DNA from: Thermoplasmata archaeon | Lineage (GTDB): Archaea; Thermoplasmatota; Thermoplasmata; Thermoplasmatales; Thermoplasmataceae | DNA: 8,514 nucleotides | NCBI GenBank assembly: GCA_021847855.1 | Contig: JAJZOT010000056.1 | Location: forward strand, 1 to 8,514 | Direction of reading: 5' to 3' | Shown here: one piece after another, positions 1 through 5,584 of the stretch | Layout of the letters: each line of letters begins with the position of its first letter | Numbering within the stretch: the first letter of the stretch is position 1 | Notes under the pieces: model-generated | Databases searched by the model: none | Told to the model about the DNA's origin: nothing | The model's input: the letters and a program-made list of their open reading frames with translations, nothing else | Program-made: the position numbers and the translations under genes

Positions 1-242
1 TTAACAGTGATGATCTTCATCTTGGTGGTTGTCTTTTCTCTTGGGTTAAAAACATTGGCACTGTCTCCTCTCATCAGGGCTATCTTGACATTACCGCCCA
101 GTGCCCTCACTTTCCTTGATGACTGCGGTCCAATCCTCGTTAAGGTTGGTTCCCGTCCGAGCTCGTATCTTCTCTTTGATCTGGAACTTCTTAGCTTGCC
201 GCCCGTGAATTTTTTTCTTGCCTGTCCTTGAAATATAGTCAT
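1..242 (-). CDS. rps8e: 30S ribosomal protein S8e (5' part, cut by window edge)
   Basis: Structural protein of the archaeal small ribosomal subunit, in the family shared with eukaryotic eS8 and absent from bacteria. Eighty codons are visible and the C-terminal part lies beyond base 1. The N-terminus is rich in Lys and Arg, as expected for an rRNA-binding protein. The S8e signature RYELGREPT is at residues 25-33, followed by a basic stretch and a GGN turn at 49-51, and the visible part ends in a KIITV strand typical of the core barrel. The ATG at 242 is chosen because it gives the normal family N-terminus (short lead, then GGKLR) and has an AAGGTG Shine-Dalgarno-like motif at 249-254 on the minus strand. 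The next gene upstream on the same strand is the NfeD-like gene, 335 bases away, so S8e probably has its own promoter. A TATA-like ATTAA stretch lies around 287-296. Confidence 0.93.
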   Translation of the reverse strand, partial: MTIFQGQARKKFTGGKLRSSRSKRRYELGREPTLTRIGPQSSRKVRALGGNVKIALMRGDSANVFNPREKTTTKMKIITV

Positions 243-248
243 TTTCTA

Positions 249-254
249 CACCTT
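249..254 (-). promoter_or_regulatory. Shine-Dalgarno-like site of S8e
   Basis: Read on the minus strand this is AAGGTG, ending 6 bases before the ATG at 242. It matches part of the archaeal anti-Shine-Dalgarno complement (GGAGGTG). It supports the ATG at 242 and a leadered S8e transcript, unlike the apparently leaderless genes elsewhere in the window. Confidence 0.45.
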
Positions 255-257
255 AAC

Positions 258-507
258 TTATTGAACTTTCTGGATAATGGGAAATGAAATATTAACTCTT
301 TCGGCAGATTCCTGGATTTATCCATGTAACCTTCCCGTTTCAAAGATTGCTGTGAGAATTTCATGGGCTTTAATCCATTCTACACCAATGTTCTCTTTTC
401 CTCAACGGAGACATCCACCTCATATACGCAGAATGAACGAAGCAAGATGCTATCTTACATATTTCACCTGCGTGTTCCTGTGTACCTGAAGTGTTACCAC
501 AGAGATG
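258..507 (-). pseudogene. Possible decayed gene remnant in the S8e upstream gap
   Basis: The 335 bases from 243 to 577 hold no convincing intact gene. On the minus strand, protein-like pieces follow one another in different frames: 507-424 (includes QEHAGEICKIASCFVHSAY), about 424-395 (EVDVSVEEK), 395-321 (includes ENIGVEWIKAHEILTAIFE) and 317-261 (IQESAERVNISFPIIQKVQ). The joins would need a 2-base change in a TATA-like run near 422-426 and one base in the A-run at 396-399. A TAA at 320-318 interrupts the third and fourth pieces, and a final stop sits at 260-258. The last pieces vaguely resemble a helix-turn-helix regulator (EIL..IFETG followed by ..SAERVNIS.PII.KV), but I do not recognise a specific family. 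This may be chance, since plus-strand frames over the same bases are also open. Treat it as a candidate only. Confidence 0.25.
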
Positions 508-532
508 TTATGTTTTTACTCGCTTTTATCCA

Positions 533-550
533 CCATTCTACAAAGAATGG
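533..550. repeat. Small inverted repeat downstream of the NfeD-like gene
   Basis: A perfect 7-base arm CCATTCT (533-539) and its complement AGAATGG (544-550) flank a 4-base loop ACAA. It lies 28 bases past the stop of the NfeD-like gene. No T-run follows on either strand, so it is not a convincing terminator. The left arm is also part of a direct repeat: CCATTCTACA occurs at 533-542 and again at 375-384. Confidence 0.35.
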
Positions 551-577
551 GTTCCCGCCAAGAGTTTAGAAATTCAT

Positions 578-913
578 TCAGGTAAATCTTCCTCTTGATA
601 TTTTGTTTTTTGGGAGTGGTTCTCTGCTGACATCCAATCTGTTTCCGTTTAGTCCCCTAACATAAACCTTCTGTCCTACTGCCAGCGTATCTCCCTCAGG
701 TGGAATCACTGCCCATATCTGGGAGTCTATGGTCACTTCAGCGAAACCCTCTCTGACCCTTGTCACCACTGCCTCCTTTCCAACAAGACCTTCTATTCCG
801 GTAACCGGGCCATGTCTGAAAGGATGACGCATATACATCCTCGTTCCCCACCCACCTATGAATATACCGATGATAAGCGCAATGATGGCAATCAGGACTT
901 CCGTGATATTCAT
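578..913 (-). CDS. Short NfeD-family membrane protein
   Basis: This 111-residue protein has one N-terminal membrane segment (about residues 4-23, rich in Ile/Leu/Gly), a short basic linker (RMYMRHPFRH) and a small soluble domain from about residue 36. That domain has the NfeD C-terminal (OB-like) pattern: a GLVGKEAVV strand at 42-50, an IWAVI strand at 66-70, then GDTLAVGQKVYV and a GNRLDV strand at 90-95. It is the short form, without the ClpP-like protease domain of long NfeD proteins. In many archaea short NfeD is encoded beside a stomatin/SPFH protein that it binds, but no SPFH gene is adjacent here: the upstream neighbour is a divergent transporter. The ATG at 913 gives a normal family start and has GAGTGAT at 919-925 (minus strand) as a plausible ribosome-binding site. 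The role is inferred to be membrane quality control or membrane-domain organisation; the exact function is unknown. Confidence 0.75.
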   Translation of the reverse strand: MNITEVLIAIIALIIGIFIGGWGTRMYMRHPFRHGPVTGIEGLVGKEAVVTRVREGFAEVTIDSQIWAVIPPEGDTLAVGQKVYVRGLNGNRLDVSREPLPKNKISRGRFT

Positions 914-940
914 TAAGTATCACTCATGTATGGATTTACC

Positions 941-950
941 GTTTATTTAC
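941..950 (-). promoter_or_regulatory. Possible TATA box of the NfeD-like gene
   Basis: On the minus strand this reads GTAAATAAAC, centred about 32 bases before the ATG at 913. This spacing would give a short leader containing the GAGTGAT motif at 919-925. The match is weak and AT-rich sequence is common in this gap. Confidence 0.28.
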
Positions 951-1047
951 TTTTATCATCTCAGGACTGTGAATTGATCTCAGCGAATAATCCATGATGA
1001 CCTTTCACGGCATGGGTTGATTTTTTACACAAGTATTAACAACACGG

Positions 1048-2343
1048 ATGGAAACAAATATATACTATTATGAATATTTAAGTTGCTTGACAGAACTGGA
1101 ATCTATTGAAAGAAACAGAATAAATCCTTTTGTGTCATCCCTCTCAGTTGTTAATTTCTTCTTTTCCTTCTCAATGAATCTGTTCAATTATACAATATTC
1201 TACCTGCTCATCCTTTCTGGGATACCCATCATATATGGTGGTATAGGCACAACAATAGGACAGGTTGCAATTCTGGTAATAACCCTTCCTCAGGGAAGAT
1301 TCATTGACCGTGGGTTCTCCTATTTCCTCATGATTGCCGGTGGTATCATATATTCAACGGCTCTGATACTGATTTTTTTTGACACCCTTCTCCATGCAAT
1401 CATCTTTTTCTATGTTATTGCTTTGCTGGTTGCAGTAATACTCATATCACAGAATACCTTCAAGTCAGCTCTTTCGTCATTCGTTGGGAAGTCCATAAAA
1501 TCTTCTGTCCTCGGGTCTCATTACTCCCGGATTATAGTCATGGAAACGGCAGGAGGGACTGCTGCACTTTTCATTGTTGCATTCATACTTGACAGTGTTG
1601 GGATATCACATCTCTACCTGATTTCTGGTGCAGTTCTTGTTGCAACAGTAATATCTTCCTTCACTTTCCTTTTCAGGAAGGAGAGAGAGAACCTGGTTAC
1701 TGAGGAATCACTGGTAAAACGGCCAACCTTCCTGGAAAGTGTGAAGGCACTGAAGGACAGAAAGAGATTCCTTGTACCAGTAATTTCCACCAAGGTATTC
1801 ATGTCTGTTGGGATATATGCATTTTCTTATTACTACATAATACTGGCTCTGAAAATAGGCGTAAGCAGCTTTCTAAGCATCCTTTTCCTTGCTCTTTCAT
1901 ATGCTGTTGGAATATTATGGGGTTACTTCTCCGGAAAATTCATAGATCGGCATCAGGAGTGGGGTAAATTATACATTATACTGATGTCCCTTTTCGATTT
2001 CGTGATGTATTTGCTTATGTTTTATGCCCTCTATGCGGGAATTCCGGATCTCTATCTCGGTTCGGCACTGATTGGGAGCATAGGACCCTTTGTAGTTCCA
2101 GGGGCACTTTCATATGAACTGAAGGTTGTAGGAAAAGAGAACCGTGGGATGTATGGTTCCATTCAGAGAATAATGGTTGCAATATGCTTTATCTCAATAG
2201 GCGTTCCCCTTGCCTACCTTGTTTCATATAATTATCTTTACATGTGGTCGGTGGTTGTTATAGCCTCATTGATGAGCCTGATTTCAGCAATTCTCATCCC
2301 ATCCAGATCAGTGACGGCAAAAATAATAGAATCATCAACCTGA
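1048..2343 (+). CDS. Major facilitator superfamily transporter
   Basis: A polytopic membrane protein of up to 431 residues with the usual MFS layout: two six-helix halves joined by a charged cytoplasmic loop (about residues 209-241, KERENLV to KDRKR). The loop between helices 2 and 3 carries a motif-A-like GRFIDRG at 83-89, and the pseudo-equivalent GKFIDRH at 296-302 opens the second half. It presumably moves a small solute across the cytoplasmic membrane; the substrate cannot be read from sequence. Start choice: ATG 1048 is used as the outer bound, but codons 2-8 read through a strong TATA box (AAATATATACT, 1056-1066). A leaderless TTG start at 1087, 26 bases past the box centre, would give a 418-residue protein beginning TELESIERNR and keeps helix 1. 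It stands alone on its strand, divergent from the NfeD-like gene and convergent with L10e. Confidence 0.85.
   Translation: METNIYYYEYLSCLTELESIERNRINPFVSSLSVVNFFFSFSMNLFNYTIFYLLILSGIPIIYGGIGTTIGQVAILVITLPQGRFIDRGFSYFLMIAGGIIYSTALILIFFDTLLHAIIFFYVIALLVAVILISQNTFKSALSSFVGKSIKSSVLGSHYSRIIVMETAGGTAALFIVAFILDSVGISHLYLISGAVLVATVISSFTFLFRKERENLVTEESLVKRPTFLESVKALKDRKRFLVPVISTKVFMSVGIYAFSYYYIILALKIGVSSFLSILFLALSYAVGILWGYFSGKFIDRHQEWGKLYIILMSLFDFVMYLLMFYALYAGIPDLYLGSALIGSIGPFVVPGALSYELKVVGKENRGMYGSIQRIMVAICFISIGVPLAYLVSYNYLYMWSVVVIASLMSLISAILIPSRSVTAKIIESST
1056..1066 (+). promoter_or_regulatory. TATA box inside the annotated 5' end of the first MFS gene
   Basis: AAATATATACT is the best TATA-box match in the region. 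Its centre is 26 bases before an in-frame TTG at 1087, the spacing expected when archaeal transcription starts at the first base of the start codon. It argues against the upstream ATG at 1048 as the real start. Confidence 0.45.
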
Positions 2344-2355
2344 ACACGTATTTAT

Positions 2356-2378
2356 AAAAATTTAATTGTGGAATTAAA
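2356..2378 (-). terminator. Hairpin and T-tract after L10e
   Basis: The 38-base gap between the convergent MFS and L10e genes holds a perfect inverted repeat, TTTAATT (2361-2367) and AATTAAA (2372-2378), with a 4-base loop. On the minus strand it is followed at once by TTTTT (2360-2356) and further A/T bases. The hairpin sits just past the L10e stop (2382), so this looks like the L10e transcript end. Archaeal termination mainly needs the T-tract, so the stem may be incidental or may stabilise the 3' end. Confidence 0.42.
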
Positions 2379-2381
2379 GAA

Positions 2382-2912
2382 TCAGAGGCCTATTTTTCCG
2401 GCCAGTTCCTTCCCTTTTGTAATGACAATTTTACAGGGTGTTGGAAGTTTTATGGATGCTTTCTTCAGAGCTTCCCGTACCCTCAATGCTCCATCCTGGT
2501 TGGATCTTGCAACCATAATAATATCATTGGCGTGTACTCGTGCCGCAGTTCCAACAGGTTTTCCAAAAGCTCCCCTCATGCCACTCGATATCCTATCCGC
2601 CCCTGCACCAGTTGCCATCTTATGCTCTCTTATGACCTGGTGTGGATAGGGCCTGATCTGCAGGTAGTATCCGTCAGCCCCCAGAGCCTCCATGAGTTTT
2701 CTATTGATTGAAATCCTGGCTGCCTCAAGTGCAGTGTGTCTGATCTGGCACGATTCCTCTGCAACGAGCATGAGCTCCACATCAAAGTCCTTCTTCTGGT
2801 TTCCCTGTACAAAAGTGGTGATCTTGGGATAAGGTACCCCTCCCATGAACTCTCTTCTTGTATAAGCTGGACCTGAAATTTTAGTGTACATTCTGGCTGG
2901 TTTTGTTACCAT
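2382..2912 (-). CDS. rpl10e: 50S ribosomal protein L10e (uL16 family)
   Basis: Large-subunit protein of the archaeal L10e/uL16 family, which sits at the central region near the A-site tRNA and the peptidyl-transferase centre. The 176-residue product matches the family length. It starts with the classic TKPARMYTKISGPAYTRREF and then GGVPYPKI. It contains EESCQIRHTALEAARI and NRKL at about 52-72, and the highly conserved block YPHQVIREHKMATGAGADR at 89-107, followed by GMRGAFGKPVGTAARV at 111-126. Start choice: the frame is open upstream to 3041, but only the ATG at 2912 gives the family N-terminus. The extra 43 codons would run through the TATA box at 2939-2948 and do not look like coding sequence. 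It appears monocistronic, with its own promoter and a terminator-like hairpin behind it. Confidence 0.96.
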   Translation of the reverse strand: MVTKPARMYTKISGPAYTRREFMGGVPYPKITTFVQGNQKKDFDVELMLVAEESCQIRHTALEAARISINRKLMEALGADGYYLQIRPYPHQVIREHKMATGAGADRISSGMRGAFGKPVGTAARVHANDIIMVARSNQDGALRVREALKKASIKLPTPCKIVITKGKELAGKIGL

Positions 2913-2938
2913 CGATATCCTAAGTGTAATTCTTACCC

Positions 2939-2948
2939 GTATAAAAAT
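2939..2948 (-). promoter_or_regulatory. TATA box of L10e
   Basis: The minus strand reads ATTTTTATAC, centred about 31 bases before the ATG at 2912. Transcription would start roughly 5-6 bases before the start codon, giving a very short leader. The remaining part of the 2913-3157 gap carries the divergent AbrB promoter and shows no RNA gene that I can recognise. Confidence 0.45.
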
Positions 2949-3130
2949 TGACCGATTGGATGCGGAAATGATAATACAGTACTCCACAACAAATTCGAAT
3001 TCAATATAAAACCTGTTCCGCCAAGCATGTAATAAATTCACGGGTGCTATATGTTTCTTACTGGGGACTGAACATCTCCTGTGTAAATAATGTCACTGGA
3101 GGTTAAATATCTATTTCTGATATGTAAAAA

Positions 3131-3139
3131 CTATATGCT
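3131..3139 (+). promoter_or_regulatory. TATA box of the AbrB-MFS operon
   Basis: CTATATGCT lies about 24 bases before the ATG at 3158, which fits a leaderless or nearly leaderless transcript. A short AGGT (3152-3155) just before the ATG is too close to be a good ribosome-binding site. An AbrB operator could overlap this box if the operon is self-regulated, but no clear dyad is visible. Confidence 0.38.
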
Positions 3140-3157
3140 TAATTGTCATACAGGTAT

Positions 3158-3319
3158 ATGGACAAGAAACCCATTATTGACGTCACACATATATCTTCAA
3201 GGGGTTCGTCCTTCAGGATAACTCTGCCAAAGAAAATAGTTAAAAGACTGAATCTTAAAGAGGACGATATAATAGCTTTTTTTGATGACGACGGCGTAAA
3301 GATTGACAAGATACAGTGA
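3158..3319 (+). CDS. Small AbrB/SpoVT-type DNA-binding protein
   Basis: A 53-residue protein that is essentially one swapped-hairpin AbrB domain. The domain pattern is clear from residue 13: SSRGSSFRITLPKKIVKRL, then NLKEDDIIAFFDDDGVKI at 32-49. Compare the family pattern S..G...ITLPK.I...L.L..GD.I.F. Basic residues (R15, R20, K25, K26, K29, R30) would face DNA, and such domains act as dimers. A known role of the family is transcriptional control, or antitoxin action when paired with a toxin. No toxin gene is present here. Its TGA stop at 3317-3319 overlaps the GTG start of the following transporter (GTGA), indicating translational coupling. I infer it regulates its own operon, probably the transporter. 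The ATG at 3158 is preferred because a TATA box sits about 24 bases upstream and an in-frame TAA lies at 3140. Confidence 0.82.
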   Translation: MDKKPIIDVTHISSRGSSFRITLPKKIVKRLNLKEDDIIAFFDDDGVKIDKIQ

Positions 3320-4464
3320 AGAGACCGGTTGGTTCATGGAACTGGAAAAATTTTTCACTGTATTTCTCTAGAATAGGTGAAACCTTGAAACCAACTCCAA
3401 TTTTGAACGATTCTCACAGACTGCTATTCTCCAGCGCAATGTTCGCCTCGGGTTGGTTTGGCCTCAGTTTCAGTTTTCCTCTTCTTGCAACGTCATTCCA
3501 CTATGGATATTCTTTCACCGGATTCCTGGGGCTAATGGGATCTGCACCTTTTCCGGTGATTTCATTTGTATATCTCAGGGCAAATTCAACAATGCTCCGT
3601 TACGGGAGGTTCATACCTTTTTTCATTCTTGCGATCCTTTCAGCCCTCTTTATCCTCTATTCCAGAAGCGGTTTCATAGAGATCATAGTGCTGGCCGACA
3701 TATCCCAGGGATTCTGGTGGATATCAATGGAGATCTCACTGAATCTTATCTCTGGAAAAAATAATGCTGAAAAGTATTCTGTGGGCTGGGGGATACCGAA
3801 CGCCATAATTCCAATCGTATCGGGTTTCATAATCCAGTATTTGGGATTTGATGCTCTTTTCGTAGTTGCAACTGCATTCTTTCTGCTTGGGCTATTCTTC
3901 ATACCTTCGGTGCAGGTGGAGAAACTGCCAGAAAGATACAGTGGTGTGAAGAAAAGGTTTGTCATACCACTTATGTTTGCAGGGATCGTTGCAGGCTTTC
4001 TCTACTACGTTTTTGTTCCCATACTGAGAAATGAAGGGATTTCCTACAGTATCATAGGTTCCCTGGTGAGCGTATACGCAGTATCTTCTGCTGCGGGGTA
4101 CATAATCCTTAATTTTATCAGAAATCTGAAGATTCAGAGCTACTCCATTATAAGTTCCCTGTTCCTGCTATCTGCGTTCTTTATAATTTATACCAGAAGT
4201 CCTGTTTTTCTTGTTTTAATACTTGTTATGGTGGGAATCGGGGCCTCTATAGCCATGTCAAAAATACTCTCCTACATATCGCAAACATCTTCTCCAAGAA
4301 TCGGTGTGTTCTACTACGAAACATTCTTCGGAATTGGTTTCACAATAGGATCATTTGCACTGGGAACACTTTACCAGTACACAGGTCCGGAATATGTCTC
4401 CGCGCTCTTCCTGTTTCCTGTAATATATATTGTTTATGAAGCAGCAGGCTACCTCAAGGCATGA
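3316..4464 (+). CDS. MFS-type transporter coupled to an AbrB gene
   Basis: A 382-residue polytopic membrane protein with about 12 predicted helices in two halves. The first six span roughly residues 33-196 and the last six roughly 214-380, joined by a basic loop (VEKLPERYSGVKKR, about 201-214). The architecture fits a major facilitator, though the classical motif A between helices 2 and 3 is weak (YLRANSTMLRYGR). The remnants WGIPNAIIPIVSGFIIQYLG at 158-177 and the last-helix region are MFS-like. Its substrate is unknown. The start is GTG at 3316, overlapping the AbrB stop by 4 bases; there is no nearby ATG, and the first 32 residues form a polar amphipathic lead before helix 1. It is the second gene of a two-gene operon. 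It ends 6 bases from the stop of the convergent membrane protein gene, leaving no room for separate terminators. Confidence 0.82.
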   Translation: MKRPVGSWNWKNFSLYFSRIGETLKPTPILNDSHRLLFSSAMFASGWFGLSFSFPLLATSFHYGYSFTGFLGLMGSAPFPVISFVYLRANSTMLRYGRFIPFFILAILSALFILYSRSGFIEIIVLADISQGFWWISMEISLNLISGKNNAEKYSVGWGIPNAIIPIVSGFIIQYLGFDALFVVATAFFLLGLFFIPSVQVEKLPERYSGVKKRFVIPLMFAGIVAGFLYYVFVPILRNEGISYSIIGSLVSVYAVSSAAGYIILNFIRNLKIQSYSIISSLFLLSAFFIIYTRSPVFLVLILVMVGIGASIAMSKILSYISQTSSPRIGVFYYETFFGIGFTIGSFALGTLYQYTGPEYVSALFLFPVIYIVYEAAGYLKA

Positions 4465-4470
4465 TATGGT

Positions 4471-5559
4471 TCAGTGTGAGTAGGGTCCTTTCATGACCAC
4501 ATGCACATTGAAATCACCAACCGCATCAGGTTCCAGTGTTTCGTGGCACTGTGTACATTCCAGTTCCTGGTGGTCTTTCACATGGAATGTTACATTTCCA
4601 CATGATGGACATGCGCTCCTTATCCAGAGCATATCTCCGGGAACACGGTTCTTTTTTGCGAATTCCTGTATACGTTCCTCCCGAGTCTGGTCCGTATCGG
4701 GGTTCTGTAAGAGTTTTGGTGCAGGCAAAAGCTGAGATATGGAGATTACGCCTATGAATGCAGTTACGAGAAGAAAGGCTGTGAAGATACCATCATAAAC
4801 AGGGGTTGATGATAAGAACTCCGAGAATATGGATACAAATGAGATGATAAAATTTACAAGAAATGCCCTGAAAAATCCAGATTTAAGATAAATTATATTC
4901 AGTATGAAGAAAGTGAGGAGCGCGGATACAAATTCATAAAGGTTCCCTGAGAAGATTACCGATGGAACAACAGTTGCTATGACGATTACCAACACCTTGG
5001 TTCCATAGCTTCCAATATTCATTGATATGAAGCTTTTCCAGTTCAGGTTTCTTCTGACTGCAAGAATCATGGCAATCATCGCAGAAATTGGGATCAACTG
5101 GAAAAAGACAGCCTGGAAAAGAACTGATCCATCCATTACAAACCACTGGAAAAACAGTGGTTTCTTCAAAAATAGATCTGATGCTGAAGCTCCAGGTAGA
5201 TCCACTGAAAACAGTGAAATGATGAGCTGTACAAGTACGGCTATTGAAAAAAGTCTGAAAAACAGGCGATTTCCTGATCTGCCGAAGGAGGGGTATTTGC
5301 CGGAAACAGGTGAAAACATGCTCCCTATGGAAATTATGATGAAAACGAAGGATGCAACGATCACCAGGACAGTTATGAACGGGGAGTTCACAATGTTCCC
5401 GAGGGCGTATTCTGATGTTGATATTGCGAGAATATGCCTGAAATGGGAGAGAACTGATGGAAATATATAGAGAAGAGTGAAGATTGCTACAACAAGATAG
5501 ATTACGCCGAAATAATAGGAAATGATACCAACTATTTCATTGAAGTCCATCTTTGCCAT
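4471..5559 (-). CDS. Polytopic membrane protein with C-terminal zinc ribbon
   Basis: A 362-residue protein of unknown function. About eight hydrophobic segments are visible (near residues 11-33, 60-80, 99-117, 147-167, 188-205, 209-225, 229-248 and 257-278). After them comes a cytoplasmic-looking tail with a charged helix (TREERIQEFAKKNRVPGD, about 292-309) and a rubredoxin-type zinc ribbon with ligands C317, C320, C335 and C338 (CPSC...CTQC). The membrane part is distantly reminiscent of Yip1-type or other Thermoplasmata-specific multi-TM proteins, but I cannot assign a family. It follows the AlaX-like gene by 25 bases on the same strand, so the two are probably co-transcribed. ATG 5559 is used; an in-frame ATG at 5550 (M4) is equally possible. 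The ribbon could bind nucleic acid or a protein partner, or serve as a membrane-tethered docking site; this is conjecture. Confidence 0.72.
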   Translation of the reverse strand: MAKMDFNEIVGIISYYFGVIYLVVAIFTLLYIFPSVLSHFRHILAISTSEYALGNIVNSPFITVLVIVASFVFIIISIGSMFSPVSGKYPSFGRSGNRLFFRLFSIAVLVQLIISLFSVDLPGASASDLFLKKPLFFQWFVMDGSVLFQAVFFQLIPISAMIAMILAVRRNLNWKSFISMNIGSYGTKVLVIVIATVVPSVIFSGNLYEFVSALLTFFILNIIYLKSGFFRAFLVNFIISFVSIFSEFLSSTPVYDGIFTAFLLVTAFIGVISISQLLPAPKLLQNPDTDQTREERIQEFAKKNRVPGDMLWIRSACPSCGNVTFHVKDHQELECTQCHETLEPDAVGDFNVHVVMKGPYSH

Positions 5560-5584
5560 TATCCTGTTCCCCCGGAATTAAATT

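Noticed and set aside
277..569. Two overlapping plus-strand open frames of about 70 codons in the S8e upstream gap
   Set aside because: No recognisable motif, rich in Cys/His/Thr/Pro, no promoter or ribosome-binding site of note, and they overlap each other in different frames. Most likely chance.
993..999. Exact C-box-like ATGATGA suggesting a C/D guide RNA between the NfeD-like and MFS genes
   Set aside because: No CTGA D box follows within 100 bases on the plus strand, and no flanking terminal stem is seen.
2992..3001. Ten-base palindrome AATTCGAATT in the L10e-AbrB gap, considered as a tRNA T-loop or an operator
   Set aside because: No cloverleaf can be built around it, and it lies outside both promoter cores. 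A single short AT-rich palindrome is weak evidence.
3098..3103. Perfect GGAGGT Shine-Dalgarno sequence upstream of the AbrB gene
   Set aside because: It lies about 55 bases before the AbrB ATG and no start codon with an open frame follows at a suitable distance.
3158..3319. AbrB protein as the antitoxin of a toxin-antitoxin pair
   Set aside because: The coupled partner is a 12-helix transporter and no PIN, MazF-like or other small toxin gene is adjacent.
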